Source of the DNA: CAZAPG01 sp964486935
GTDB lineage: Bacteria; Chloroflexota; Anaerolineae; 4572-78; J111
Direction: 5' to 3'
Length of the DNA stretch: 64,000 nt
NCBI GenBank assembly: GCA_964486935.1
Contig: CAZAPG010000006.1
Location: 156,778 to 220,777 of the forward strand
The notes under the pieces are model-generated. The model was not told the origin of the DNA and searched no databases. It was given only the letters and a program-made list of their open reading frames with translations. Position numbers and translations under genes: made by a program. Below are positions 32,900-42,018 of the stretch, in pieces (the stretch's first letter is position 1; each line of letters starts with the position of its first letter).

Positions 32900-33640
32900 A
32901 TGCGCTATCTGATTATTTCAGATATCCACGCCAACCTGGCCGCCTTTGAGGCGGTTTTAGCCGATGCCAACGGTCAGTATAGTAAAGTTTGGTGTTTAGG
33001 CGATATGGTTGGCTACGGCCCCGACCCCAACGAGTGCGTTGAACTGCTTCTGACTCTGGACCACCTGTGCATAGCCGGCAACCACGATTGGGCCGTTTTG
33101 GGCAAACTGGATATTGACGACTTTAACCCCGATGCTCGTTTTGCTTCGCTATGGACCAGGGAGCAACTCACCGCCGAGGTGCGCGATTATCTGGATAATC
33201 TGCCGACCGGATTGATTGAAGAAAAAATATTCACCCTGGTGCACGGCAGCCCGCGCCACCATATTTGGGAGTATATCCTCAACGCGCCGGTAGCCCAACC
33301 CAACTTTAAACATTTTGACACGCCCTACTGCTTTGTAGGGCACACCCACAGCCCGGCCATTTTTCTGGAATCCGAAGACCCCCGCCAACTGTGCGAATAT
33401 TCCGTACCCCAATACAACAACGGGCCGCTGCAACTGGGCGAGCGCCGCCTGATTATTAACCCCGGCAGCGTAGGCCAGCCCCGCGATGGCGACGCCAGGG
33501 CCGCCTACGGCATTTTAGATACCGGTACGCTCACCTTTGAGCACCGGCGGGTTAAATATCCGGTCAGCGTTACGCAGGATAAAATGAAGGCGCAAGATTT
33601 TCCCATGCGCCTGTGGAAGAGACTGGCCTTTGGCTGGTAA
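32900..33640 (+). CDS. Calcineurin-like metallophosphoesterase
   Basis: 246 residues with the five metal-binding blocks: SDIHANL (Asp8, His10), GDMVGYGPDP, GNHDW, LVHGSPR and VGHTHSP. Nearest in style to YfcE/diadenosine-tetraphosphatase-like phosphodiesterases in which a Tyr follows the GD block. Soluble, no signal peptide. AGAGG precedes the ATG; a strong terminator follows, so it is probably monocistronic. Substrate not predictable. Confidence 0.93.
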   Translation: MRYLIISDIHANLAAFEAVLADANGQYSKVWCLGDMVGYGPDPNECVELLLTLDHLCIAGNHDWAVLGKLDIDDFNPDARFASLWTREQLTAEVRDYLDNLPTGLIEEKIFTLVHGSPRHHIWEYILNAPVAQPNFKHFDTPYCFVGHTHSPAIFLESEDPRQLCEYSVPQYNNGPLQLGERRLIINPGSVGQPRDGDARAAYGILDTGTLTFEHRRVKYPVSVTQDKMKAQDFPMRLWKRLAFGW

Positions 33641-33648
33641 CCGAAAGC

Positions 33649-33683
33649 AACTCTCACATCGGCAGGTGTGAGAGTTTTTTTTT
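33649..33683 (+). terminator. Terminator of the phosphoesterase gene
   Basis: AACTCTCACA (33649-33658) pairs with TGTGAGAGTT (33667-33676), followed by nine T. Confidence 0.93.
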
Positions 33684-33716
33684 GAACCCATAAGTTTTAT
33701 TTTTTGGAGATTCCCA

Positions 33717-34730
33717 ATGAAACCCAATTTAACTTATTTTGCCAGGGCATACATTCAATGGATGAGCCTGTTTTTGCTTGTAATCATGTTGGCCGCCTGC
33801 GGCATGGCCAGTCAAGATGAGGCGGCTTCTGCGCCGGTAGCCCGCTCAGTAGCGGGCGATACAGCCGCCGAGGAAGAGGCCAGTTTGGCCATCAGCGCCG
33901 AGCCGGGCATGCCGGCCGGCGGCGCAGTTGGCGAATATGCGGATGGCGAGCCGGTGCCGCTTGAGGATTACCTGGCCAACGCCGTGCAGGCCCAGGAGCG
34001 GCGGGTCATTATTTATACCGGCAACATCTCGCTGGTGGTCAAAAATGCCGAAGAGGCCGCGGCTGCCATCACTACCATTGCCGAAGAGCAAGGCGGCTTT
34101 GTGGCCGGCTCCAACCTGTATCAATCTGGCGAGGCGGGAGTGATGCGGGGCAGCATTACCCTGCGCGTGCCCGCCGAGCGATATCAAGACACGCTTGACC
34201 GGCTGCGAGACCTGGCCCTGCGGGTCGAGCGGGAAAATTCGTCAACGCAGGATGTTACCGAGGAATTTACCGACCTGCAAGCCCGCAAAACCAATTTGGA
34301 AGTGACCGAGTCGGCCTTGCAACAACTGCTGGAGGAGCGCCAGCGCATTGGCAGCACCAGCGATATTTTAGAGGTGCATCGGGAGTTGACCAATATTCGC
34401 GGGCAAATTGAGCAAATTGAGGGGCGGCTGCGCTACCTGGCTAACCAGTCTGCCCTGTCAACCATCACCATCGAGTTAACGCCGGATGTGCTGTATCAGC
34501 CCATTACCGTGGCCGGCTGGCAGCCGCAGGGGGTAGCCAGAGAGGCATTGCAGGCGCTGATAGTGGCCCTGCAGGCGCTGGCCAATATTGCCATCTGGCT
34601 GGTTATTTTTGTGCTGCCGCTGTTGGTTGTCCTGTTAATTCCCGTGGCGGCAATGGTGTGGATTATCCGCTGGTGGTGGAAACGAGGCCGTAAAAAGGAG
34701 CCGGCTCCACCGGCTCCGACCAAGGCTTAA
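33717..34730 (+). CDS. DUF4349 lipoprotein
   Basis: 337 residues. A lipoprotein signal peptide ends in LAAC-G (Cys near 28). After a low-complexity Ala/Glu segment comes the DUF4349 domain (about 95-265): RRVIIYTGNISLVVKNAEEA, EEQGGFVAGSNLYQ, and a coiled coil around VTESALQQLLEERQRIG. A membrane helix (about 285-318) and a basic tail end the protein. It is thus a surface lipoprotein also tethered by its C terminus. Function of DUF4349 is unknown. Confidence 0.88.
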   Translation: MKPNLTYFARAYIQWMSLFLLVIMLAACGMASQDEAASAPVARSVAGDTAAEEEASLAISAEPGMPAGGAVGEYADGEPVPLEDYLANAVQAQERRVIIYTGNISLVVKNAEEAAAAITTIAEEQGGFVAGSNLYQSGEAGVMRGSITLRVPAERYQDTLDRLRDLALRVERENSSTQDVTEEFTDLQARKTNLEVTESALQQLLEERQRIGSTSDILEVHRELTNIRGQIEQIEGRLRYLANQSALSTITIELTPDVLYQPITVAGWQPQGVAREALQALIVALQALANIAIWLVIFVLPLLVVLLIPVAAMVWIIRWWWKRGRKKEPAPPAPTKA

Positions 34731-34744
34731 CTAAAAGTCGACAT

Positions 34745-34780
34745 AAAAAAAGACGCCCAATCTCGCGGGCGTCTTTTTTT
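34745..34780. terminator. Bidirectional terminator between convergent genes
   Basis: AAAAAAAGACGCCC (34745-34758) pairs with GGGCGTCTTTTTTT (34767-34780); A and T tracts serve both directions. Confidence 0.95.
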
Positions 34781-34785
34781 GCAGA

Positions 34786-36510
34786 TTATGCCTTTGAAAT
34801 CAATTTGTGGTACTCGCGCAGCACTTCCATTACCTGGCGGTTGGTGGCGTCGCGCTGTTTTTCTCGCTCTTTTTGCTGAAATACGGCCATGCGGTTAAAG
34901 ATTTCTTCGCTGACGGCAGCGGGATTGAAAACTTTTTTGAAGGTGAAGGTTTCTTCGGTGCCGGCGGTTTCAATAATTACGTCGCCCAGGTTGATGATTT
35001 TGTAGAACAGGTTGGGAATATCTGAATAAACGCTTTGAATGTTGTCAAAGGTGCTCTCGCGCCGGGTTCTGCGCACTCTGAAGGCCGCGCTTTCAATATC
35101 AATGATTTGGGTGTTGGTGACAATATAAACGTCTTTATTCCAGTCGTCATACTTTACCAAATACCAAACATAACTGGTCAAAACCGCCAGCCCCAGCAAC
35201 ACCTGAACGGGCCAGGCCACGACGGTAAAAGGCGGCAGCCACAGCGAAAATGCGGCAATAAACAAATAGGTTGAAACCAAAATTGCCAAAATTGGCAAAA
35301 ACACATTGGTTAGCAACACAAAATAGTGCTTGCGCCAGATAATAATTGTTCCCTCTTCGGTTTCGTTGACTTCTTTAATTCTGGGGATAAAGTAATCAAT
35401 AAAGCGGTTGTAGTGATGCGTTTTTGGCTGGTGAAGCAAAGTACCTTCGGCTTCGGCCACGGCCATCACATTTTCTTCCAACTCGTCATCCCAGTTGATT
35501 TGTTGGGCAATGTTATGCCGCAGCGCGGCAATATCGGCGGCGGCCACTCTGGCTTTTGCCCGCGCGCGTTCGGCAAAGATAATCTGGCGCAGGTAGTCGG
35601 CATTGCGAATGTGGTTGAACTCGATATTGCCGGCGCCGGCTGTTTTAATAATTAACGAGTCGGAATCGAATATTAAATCAAGGATGTCGGACACCATAGT
35701 TACGTCTTGAATCCGAACCAGGGGAGCGTCTTTGCGCTGCTCGCCAAAAAACAGGATGCGCTCGATGTGAACGGCGCGTTTGGTGGTCACAATAAAATCA
35801 TCGTTGCGCCAGTCAAAATAGTTGTAAAGGGTCAAAAGCGCGGCGGCCACAAAAAACGGCAGCAAAATTAACACCACCAGGCCATCGAAAATAACGTTGG
35901 CAAACTCCAGGCCAATCAGTTGAGCCACCAAAAAAAACAGAATTGGGCCAATCAACAGGGTGATGGGCAGCGGCAGCGTGGCAATAAAGGCGGTGTAGTG
36001 ACGCTTGGTAGAGGCCACCACCACCTCATCGTACTGCCGGCCCGGAAAGTCGATGGCGGACTGTTCGATGCGGGCCGCCTCCAGGTTTTCAAAATAATCC
36101 TGAAAGCGAGAGTTTTTGCCAATCAGCCAGTACCAGTCATCTTCGTTAAACCAGGCCAGCTTGGCGCTGACCACCACCTCTACCGTGGCGGTGCGTATCC
36201 GGTTGTGCAATAGCGCCCGCTCGCCCACAATGGAGCCGGCGGTAAAATAGCTCAACAACCGTGGTGTGCTCTGACTCACGTCAACGGCGCGCAACTGGCC
36301 CTGCAACACAATAAAAAAATCGCTGCCTTTTTCTCCCTGCTTCATCACCTGTTCGCCCTGCTCGTGAACCATAAATTTGGCCCGGTTGGCAAATTCTTCC
36401 AGGTCTTGCGGGTTGGCAAAGGCATCCTGAAAATTTTTTAGCGACCTGTCGGTTTGCACCAGTTCAAGCAGTTCTTGAATATCTTCCTGGCGCAGTACGC
36501 TTTCTTCCAT
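34786..36510 (-). CDS. cNMP-binding membrane protein with two bacterial PH domains
   Basis: 574 residues. Cyclic-nucleotide-binding fold (about 36-150: HEQGEQVMKQGEKGSDFFIV, GSIVGERALLHNR), two membrane helices (about 180-232), a bacterial PH-like domain (about 235-320: DDFIVTTKRAVHIE, VRIQDVTMV), a linker, two more helices (about 405-460) and a second PH-like domain (about 465-550: DVYIVTNTQIIDIE, FDNIQSVYSD). The repeated helix pair plus PH unit indicates internal duplication. It could report cytoplasmic nucleotide signals to a membrane complex. No kinase or channel domain found. Confidence 0.85.
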   Translation of the reverse strand: MEESVLRQEDIQELLELVQTDRSLKNFQDAFANPQDLEEFANRAKFMVHEQGEQVMKQGEKGSDFFIVLQGQLRAVDVSQSTPRLLSYFTAGSIVGERALLHNRIRTATVEVVVSAKLAWFNEDDWYWLIGKNSRFQDYFENLEAARIEQSAIDFPGRQYDEVVVASTKRHYTAFIATLPLPITLLIGPILFFLVAQLIGLEFANVIFDGLVVLILLPFFVAAALLTLYNYFDWRNDDFIVTTKRAVHIERILFFGEQRKDAPLVRIQDVTMVSDILDLIFDSDSLIIKTAGAGNIEFNHIRNADYLRQIIFAERARAKARVAAADIAALRHNIAQQINWDDELEENVMAVAEAEGTLLHQPKTHHYNRFIDYFIPRIKEVNETEEGTIIIWRKHYFVLLTNVFLPILAILVSTYLFIAAFSLWLPPFTVVAWPVQVLLGLAVLTSYVWYLVKYDDWNKDVYIVTNTQIIDIESAAFRVRRTRRESTFDNIQSVYSDIPNLFYKIINLGDVIIETAGTEETFTFKKVFNPAAVSEEIFNRMAVFQQKEREKQRDATNRQVMEVLREYHKLISKA

Positions 36511-36625
36511 GGCGATGTTTCCTGCTGGCTATTAACGCCTTAGTTGGTAAAAGTTGATGTTATTTTACCATAGATCGCCAAAATTGGGAACACTTGAGCT
36601 ATTAACATAAAGTTAAACACCGGCC

Positions 36626-38296
36626 TCAATCTACTGCGTAAATCGAGACACGGCGCCTGGTATCTTCAAAAACCTGCCGCAGATAGTGAGACACAGTTTT
36701 GGCCGGCGGCGCATTGGGCAAATAATGATGAACAACCACGTATTCCACGCCAAGCTCGCGCAGAAAGCCAACCCCCTCTGCCGAAGGGAAATTGAGCAGT
36801 TGCTCTCGCAGGCGGGTGTGGTATGCCGGAAAGAAGCCGGAGTAGCCGTTTACCATTTTGGCCGCAAAATAGCGGCTTTGTAGCATCCAGCGGGTGGTTT
36901 GCTCAAAATCGGCCACGCGGCTGCTGGCGGCAAAGGGCAGCAGCACAATTACCGGCGGCTCCGGCTGGCTGTTTAGCCAGCGTTGCCACGGCGCGTTGGC
37001 GGGCAAATTGGGGACGGGTTGCAGCGGCAGCGGCAGGGCCAGCAACTCAAGCGCGACCAGCCCGGCAGCGCCAACAGCCACCCACCTACCTCCAGGTGGC
37101 AACCAGCGAGTCAAATTAAACAAACCAAAGCCGGCCAGCAGCGCCAAATGAAGTTGCGCCGGCGCCGCAAACCGAAACGGGCTGCGCAACTGCAAAAAGC
37201 CCGGCACATACAACCTGACCAGTTGGTAGGGCTGAAAATCGCCCAGCCGCAGCCGCAACCCCAGCGAAAGCAGCAGCGCCACCGCCACCGCCAAAATCAG
37301 GTAAAGTTTGGCTCGCCGGTTGAGGCCGCCCCCCAATCCCAACCCGGCCAGCAGTACCAACCCCAGGCCGGGAAATAATCGCTGGCCCGCCCCGGACTCA
37401 AACCCCAGCAGTTGGCCGTAAAAAAGATTGTGGTCCAGAAAATTGGCGTAATAAGTTACCCTGGCCGAGTTGTTTTCAATGGTGGTTTCGTTACGGGTAA
37501 AGCCGTGCCGGGCCAATCGCTGCTGCTGCGCCCACAAAAATGGCGTGGTTAAGGCGGCTGTTAAGGCCAGGGCCAGCAGCAAGGGCGCAAGGGCCGGTTT
37601 GGGGTGTCGATATGGGAATTTAATCAACAAAAAGAGCGGCAAAAAGAGCAGGCTGAACAGACCGTAATAGCCGCAGGTAAAAAATGTTACCGGCGCGCCC
37701 AGCGCCAGCCCAACCACGTTGCGCCAGCCCTGGCGCGATTGGGCCAGGAGCCGGCTTAAAAACAACAGCGACCACAACAAGCCAAACAGGGCAATCAATT
37801 GCAGCACGCCCATCTCCTGGGCCGCAAAGGGCAGGGCTTGCGCCAGCAGTCCGGCTAAAAAGGCCGGCCCGGTTGTAACGCCCCAGCTTTTCAGCAGCCA
37901 AAAGGCAAACCAGCCGTTGAGGGTTAAAAATAAAATTACCACCGCGTTGTAGCCAAACGCCGGCGATTGAAGCCCCAACCATAGGGGCGCGGCCAGCAGC
38001 GCGCTGAGCGGCTGCGCTTCTGAAAAGGCAAAAGCGCCGGCAGTACCGGCAAAAATGGGCGCGTCCCAGTAGTTGGGGTAGCCCTGCATCAGCTGGTCGA
38101 TATTCCATTGCAGGGTCCACAGGTTAAAATAGGGCACGGTTCCCACCCGCTCATCGCCCAGGGGGATGTGGCTGAAGGGGCGCAAAATGAGGGGATAAGT
38201 TAGCGCCAGGGCCGCCAGCAGAAAGGCCAGCAATAAAATGACCGGTGACAGGCGACATACCGGAACGGGGGTCAAGCCGGTTGCTCCTGTTGGCAA
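36626..38296 (-). CDS. Polytopic membrane protein, GT-C glycosyltransferase-like
   Basis: 556 residues with about 11-13 membrane helices and a soluble C-terminal part (VIVLLPFAASSRVADFEQTT, VEYVVVHHYL). The first loop after helix 1 has RPFSHIPLGDERVGT, an acidic pair in the place where GT-C glycosyltransferases have their catalytic Asp/Glu. I do not recognise the exact family. The N-terminal 25 bases overlap the end of the TIM-barrel gene, suggesting coupling. Confidence 0.7.
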   Translation of the reverse strand: MPTGATGLTPVPVCRLSPVILLLAFLLAALALTYPLILRPFSHIPLGDERVGTVPYFNLWTLQWNIDQLMQGYPNYWDAPIFAGTAGAFAFSEAQPLSALLAAPLWLGLQSPAFGYNAVVILFLTLNGWFAFWLLKSWGVTTGPAFLAGLLAQALPFAAQEMGVLQLIALFGLLWSLLFLSRLLAQSRQGWRNVVGLALGAPVTFFTCGYYGLFSLLFLPLFLLIKFPYRHPKPALAPLLLALALTAALTTPFLWAQQQRLARHGFTRNETTIENNSARVTYYANFLDHNLFYGQLLGFESGAGQRLFPGLGLVLLAGLGLGGGLNRRAKLYLILAVAVALLLSLGLRLRLGDFQPYQLVRLYVPGFLQLRSPFRFAAPAQLHLALLAGFGLFNLTRWLPPGGRWVAVGAAGLVALELLALPLPLQPVPNLPANAPWQRWLNSQPEPPVIVLLPFAASSRVADFEQTTRWMLQSRYFAAKMVNGYSGFFPAYHTRLREQLLNFPSAEGVGFLRELGVEYVVVHHYLPNAPPAKTVSHYLRQVFEDTRRRVSIYAVD

Positions 38297-39135
38297 AGTG
38301 CGGCCCGGCAGAAGTCCAAACTGTTCTGCAAATTTTCTTTCAGTCGCGTGTCGTTGTTGGCCTGCAAGCTGCGCGGCCCCAACTCCAGCGAAACCAATCC
38401 CCCAAACTGCTGCCGGCTTAACCGGTTGAGCAATTCGGCCAGCGGCAGTTCGCCGTTGTGCAGAAGCTGATGTTCATGGCCGTTAAAGTTTGACAGGTGA
38501 ATATGCGCAACTTTCGCTTCAACCTGCCGGTAAAATTGTAGCAAATCTACCCGGCGAGTGCCAACGTGAGTGGTATCAAGGGTAAGGTATTGAAAGCGGT
38601 TAAGCTTGGCCGGATTGAAAAAATGGTGCGGCTCCAATTGAAGGGGGCCAAACCGGCGGCAGGGCATATTTTCAACCGCAATTTTTACGGGGGTAGTGGC
38701 TTGAAAGTCGGCCAGATGTTTGGTAAGCCATTGCCCCAGCCGGCCCGGCCCTATCAGCGGCAGCGGCAGCGAGAGTTTACTCGCCCGCAGCGGCGTGGCA
38801 ATTAAGCCCTGTAACCGCAGCCAGCGCCCCGGCGGGTGAACCACCACCGTTTGCGCGCCCACGGCCTCGGCCAGCCCAACGCTTTGTTTGATGCTGTCGA
38901 TGGGGTCGGTGGGCCAATCCTGCATTGTCATTGGCGTAAAAGGGCTGTGAATTGCCAGAATGGGCAGGTTGTGGCGACTCATCAAGGCGCGCAAGTGGGG
39001 CAGGTGATGGGTCTCGCGCCGCCAGTCGACCATTAGCTCGACGCCGTCAAAGCCGGTTTTGGCGGCAAGCTGCATTACGGTATCAACATCAAAATTAAAT
39101 AAAGAGCCGGTTGACAGAATAACGGGAATGGTCAT
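38272..39135 (-). CDS. Sugar-phosphate isomerase/epimerase-like TIM barrel
   Basis: 287 residues of the xylose-isomerase / AP-endonuclease-2 superfamily. Recognisable segments: GFDGVELMVDWR (beta-2), ILAIHSPF, VVVHPPG, KIAVENMPC with the metal-binding Glu, LTLDTTHVG (Asp, His) and VAHIHLSNF; GGLVSLELG near the end. Metal-dependent isomerisation or epimerisation of a polyol or sugar is likely; endonuclease IV is excluded by the missing His pattern and length. Its ATG overlaps the stop of the 43-residue membrane peptide gene. Confidence 0.8.
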   Translation of the reverse strand: MTIPVILSTGSLFNFDVDTVMQLAAKTGFDGVELMVDWRRETHHLPHLRALMSRHNLPILAIHSPFTPMTMQDWPTDPIDSIKQSVGLAEAVGAQTVVVHPPGRWLRLQGLIATPLRASKLSLPLPLIGPGRLGQWLTKHLADFQATTPVKIAVENMPCRRFGPLQLEPHHFFNPAKLNRFQYLTLDTTHVGTRRVDLLQFYRQVEAKVAHIHLSNFNGHEHQLLHNGELPLAELLNRLSRQQFGGLVSLELGPRSLQANNDTRLKENLQNSLDFCRAALCQQEQPA

Positions 39136-39266
39136 TAAACTTTAAAGAAGAACCACCAGATAGCCGCTACCACCGAGACTGCCGCGCAGCCAACCACCAA
39201 AAGCTGCAAGCCGCAGGCGATAGGCGCATATCTCATTTCAAACTGGCGTTCATCAACGGTTAGCAT
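39135..39266 (-). CDS. Small membrane protein, 43 aa
   Basis: Starts at ATG 39266 and reads MLTVDERQFEMRYAPIACGL then a single membrane helix (LLVVGCAAVSVVAAIWWFFF) and KV. Its stop codon overlaps the ATG of the TIM-barrel gene (TAATG), and its start overlaps the end of the Cys-rich gene. Tight overlaps on both sides argue that it is translated. Function unknown. Confidence 0.6.
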   Translation of the reverse strand: MLTVDERQFEMRYAPIACGLQLLVVGCAAVSVVAAIWWFFFKV

Positions 39267-39609
39267 GGGCTATTTTCTCCTGCCAGATGTCCATTTGCTG
39301 GCATTTGCAAGGTTGGGCATTTTCAATGTGCCCGGGTTTGTAGCTGTGCGGGCAACTCTGGGCCATGCCGCCGTAAAAGGCCGGCGCGGAGTGGTGAATA
39401 TGCCACCAGTTATCTTTGCCGCCGGCGTAACCGCAGTTGTTGGCCATGGCCTGCAAATCAAAGCTGGTTCCCAGGCTTTGGGTGGGAATGGGTTGGGGGA
39501 TGACGCAGCCGTAGCGGTCATCAAAAATGCAGTGGCGGGGCACTTCGGCGGGCCTGCGCCAGAAGCGGCCAATGCGTTTGAGGTAGCTAAACAAGTTATA
39601 CAAAATCAA
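39253..39609 (-). CDS. Cys-rich small protein, unknown function
   Basis: 118 residues, TTG start 12 bases after the epimerase gene. Six cysteines in HCIFDDRYGC, NNCGYAGG, QSCPHSYKP and PCKCQQMD, together with WWHIHHS, suggest metal or cluster binding or disulfides. No signal peptide. A competing frame (39270-39572) is Pro/Ala/Thr-rich in the manner of a shadow frame. I do not recognise the family. It sits in the methylmalonyl-CoA gene run and overlaps the small membrane protein by 14 bases. Confidence 0.55.
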   Translation of the reverse strand: MILYNLFSYLKRIGRFWRRPAEVPRHCIFDDRYGCVIPQPIPTQSLGTSFDLQAMANNCGYAGGKDNWWHIHHSAPAFYGGMAQSCPHSYKPGHIENAQPCKCQQMDIWQEKIAHANR

Positions 39610-39621
39610 TTAGCCCCAAAC

Positions 39622-40023
39622 TTATGCTGACTTCTCGTACAACTCTATCAACACCCCGTGCGCCGATTTGGGGTGGATGAAAATGTATTTTTCGCCACGG
39701 GCGTTGGCCCGAACTTCGCCCAGGACTTCCATGCCCTGCGCCGCCATTTTTTGCGCGGTTGCGTCAATGCTGTCCACCTCCAGGCAAATGTGGTGCAGCC
39801 CCTCGCCCCGTTTGGCTAAAAATTTAGCCACGCCGGAGTCGGCAGTGGTGGGCTGAATCAGTTCAATCTCGCCGCTGGCGGTAGGCAAAAAGGCAACTTT
39901 CACCGCTTCGGCAGGCTCTTCGGCCACATGCTCCAGCGGCAGGCCAATCACGTCGCGGTAAACTGCCAGCGCTTTTTCAATATCTTCTACTACAATGGCA
40001 ATGTGGTTGATGTTGGTCGTCAT
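39622..40023 (-). CDS. mce: Methylmalonyl-CoA epimerase
   Basis: 133-residue vicinal-oxygen-chelate protein: NHIAIVVEDIEKALAVYRDV, LPLEHV, GLHHICLEVDSID and a final GVLIELYEK. The metal ligands expected are His7, His about 82 and Glu about 129. It interconverts (2S)- and (2R)-methylmalonyl-CoA. Downstream of the mutase gene in the same direction, which confirms the assignment. Confidence 0.95.
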   Translation of the reverse strand: MTTNINHIAIVVEDIEKALAVYRDVIGLPLEHVAEEPAEAVKVAFLPTASGEIELIQPTTADSGVAKFLAKRGEGLHHICLEVDSIDATAQKMAAQGMEVLGEVRANARGEKYIFIHPKSAHGVLIELYEKSA

Positions 40024-40129
40024 TTATTTTCCTGATAGCTGTCTGGTTGCATCCACGTAGTGCGTAGTGCGTGGTGCGTAATAAAATCCCTGCGTACCAG
40101 TAGATTTACGAAATCTGTTTTGCCGCTGC

Positions 40130-41794
40130 CTAAATTAACACCGGCGGCCGGTACTCGCCCCACACCCGGCGCAGTGTGTGACAAATCTCGCCGGTGGTGG
40201 CGTAGGCTTCCACGGCGGCCAGAATGTGGGGCAGCATGTTATCGCTGCTCCGGGCGGCCTGTTGCAGTCTGTCCAGCGCCTGCTGCACGGCGGCGTTGTC
40301 TCGCCGCTGGCGCAGCGCGGCCAAACGCTGCCGTTGCATGTCGGCCACGCTTTCATCCACGCGCAGTAAATCCGGCTGAGGTTCGTGGTCAACCACAAAT
40401 TGGTTAACCCCCACAATAACGCGGGCGTTGCGCTCAATCTCTCGCTGGTAGCGGTAGGCCGACTCCTGAATTTCCTGCTGAATAAAGCCCTGCTCAATGG
40501 CCGGCAGCGCGCCGCCCAGCCGGTCAATTTTATCAATGTACTCTCTGGCTTTGGCCTCTAGCTGGTCGGTCAGGGTTTCAATATAGTAGCTGCCGGCCAG
40601 GGGGTCAACCGTTTCGCTCACGCCGCTTTCGTGGGCAATAATTTGCTGGGTGCGCAGCGCCACCTGAGCCGCTTCCTGGGTGGGCAGGGCCAGGGCTTCG
40701 TCCATGGCGTTGGTGTGCAGGCTTTGGGTGCCGCCCAGCACGGCGGCCAGCGCCTGCACCGCTACCCGCACAATGTTATTCATGGGTTGCTGGGCAGTCA
40801 GCGTACTGCCGCCGGTTTGGGTGTGAAAGCGCAGCATCCACGATTTTTCTTTTTTGGCCTCAAACCGCTCGCGCATAATGCCGGCCCACAGGCGGCGGGC
40901 AGCGCGGAATTTGGCTACCTCTTCCAGCAGGTTGTTGTGGGCGTTAAAGAAAAAGGAGAGTTGCCCGGCAAATTCATCCACATCCAGCCCGGCATTGAGC
41001 GCGGCCTGCACGTAACAAATGCCGTTGGCCAGGGTAAAGGCAATTTCCTGCACGGCGCTGCTGCCCGCCTCTCGAATGTGGTAGCCGCTGATGGAGATGG
41101 TGTTCCAGTGCGGTACACATTCTTTACAGTAGCGGATTAAATCGGTAATGAGCCGCATGGAGGGCTGGGGCGGGAAAATGTAGGTGCCGCGCGCGATGTA
41201 CTCTTTCAGAATGTCGTTTTGCACCGTGCCCCGCAGTTGCTCCGGCTTAACCCCCTGTTTTTTGGCTACGGCAATATACATAGCCAGCAGCACCGAGGCC
41301 GGGGCATTGATGGTCATGCTGGTTGACACTTTATCCAGGGGAATGCCGTCGAGCAGCGTTTCCATATCCTCCAGCGACGAGATGGAGACGCCCACCTTGC
41401 CTACCTCGCCGGCGGCCATGGGGTCGTCGGCGTCGTAGCCAATTTGGGTGGGTAAATCAAAGGCAACACTCAGGCCGGTTTGTCCCTGCGCCAGCAGATA
41501 TTTGTAGCGCTGGTTGCTCTCTCTGGCGCTGGCAAAGCCGGCGTACTGGCGCATGGTCCAAAAGCGGCCCCGGTACATGGTGGGCTGAATGCCCCGCGTA
41601 AAGGGGTATTCGCCGGGAAAACCAAGCCTGTTTACGTAGCCGTTGAGGTTGCTGTCATCGGGCAGGTAGAGCCGTTCTACTTCAATATCAGAGGTGGTGG
41701 TGAATTGTTCTTTTTGTTCGGGAAAGCGTTTAAGGGTAGGCTCAAGTGTTTGCTCTTCCCACCGTTTTTTTTGCTCGGTTATATCGTTTGCCAT
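40130..41794 (-). CDS. mutA: Methylmalonyl-CoA mutase, catalytic (large) subunit
   Basis: 554 residues, the TIM-barrel half only. Hallmarks: PFTRGIQPTMYRGRFWTMRQ, YAGFASARESNQRYKYLL, GLSVAFDLPTQIGYDADDP and EIAFTLANGICYVQAALNAG. The B12-binding domain is absent here, so as in archaea and many Chloroflexota it must be a separate subunit encoded elsewhere. Interconverts succinyl-CoA and methylmalonyl-CoA. The substrate could also be a related acyl-CoA. AAAGGA lies ten bases before the ATG. Confidence 0.94.
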   Translation of the reverse strand: MANDITEQKKRWEEQTLEPTLKRFPEQKEQFTTTSDIEVERLYLPDDSNLNGYVNRLGFPGEYPFTRGIQPTMYRGRFWTMRQYAGFASARESNQRYKYLLAQGQTGLSVAFDLPTQIGYDADDPMAAGEVGKVGVSISSLEDMETLLDGIPLDKVSTSMTINAPASVLLAMYIAVAKKQGVKPEQLRGTVQNDILKEYIARGTYIFPPQPSMRLITDLIRYCKECVPHWNTISISGYHIREAGSSAVQEIAFTLANGICYVQAALNAGLDVDEFAGQLSFFFNAHNNLLEEVAKFRAARRLWAGIMRERFEAKKEKSWMLRFHTQTGGSTLTAQQPMNNIVRVAVQALAAVLGGTQSLHTNAMDEALALPTQEAAQVALRTQQIIAHESGVSETVDPLAGSYYIETLTDQLEAKAREYIDKIDRLGGALPAIEQGFIQQEIQESAYRYQREIERNARVIVGVNQFVVDHEPQPDLLRVDESVADMQRQRLAALRQRRDNAAVQQALDRLQQAARSSDNMLPHILAAVEAYATTGEICHTLRRVWGEYRPPVLI

Positions 41795-41826
41795 AGAAGT
41801 GAGTCCTTTATTGAAAGTTTTTTCAT

Positions 41827-42018
41827 TCAGTTCTTATCAAGCTGCTGCTCAAACAAAGAGACAAATTGGGCAAAATCACGCAGCGCCGGGTCCAACTCTG
41901 CCGAGTCGCCATCGGGCCGGGCCTGCCCCGTTGCCTGCGAGCCAAACAGAACGCCCAATTTAAGGGGTTGCCGGCTGCGCCAATTTTTTAATTGCTCTAG
42001 CTTGTCTGATGAAAGCAT
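41827..42018 (-). pseudogene. Degenerate MNT nucleotidyltransferase remnant
   Basis: About 63 residues: MLSSDKLEQLKNWRSRQPLK then GVLFGSQATGQARPDGDSAE. The GSx-x-x-ATG-x-ARPD block is that of minimal nucleotidyltransferases, but the DxD after it is broken (DGDSAELDP) and the rest of the domain is missing. The frame extends upstream to 42090 without support. Likely a decayed antitoxin gene of the MNT/HEPN kind; compare the intact pair at 54901-55766. Confidence 0.55.

Noticed and set aside
39270..39572. Alternative 100-codon frame over the Cys-rich gene
   Set aside because: Pro/Ala/Thr-rich shadow composition; the other frame has better coupling to both neighbours.
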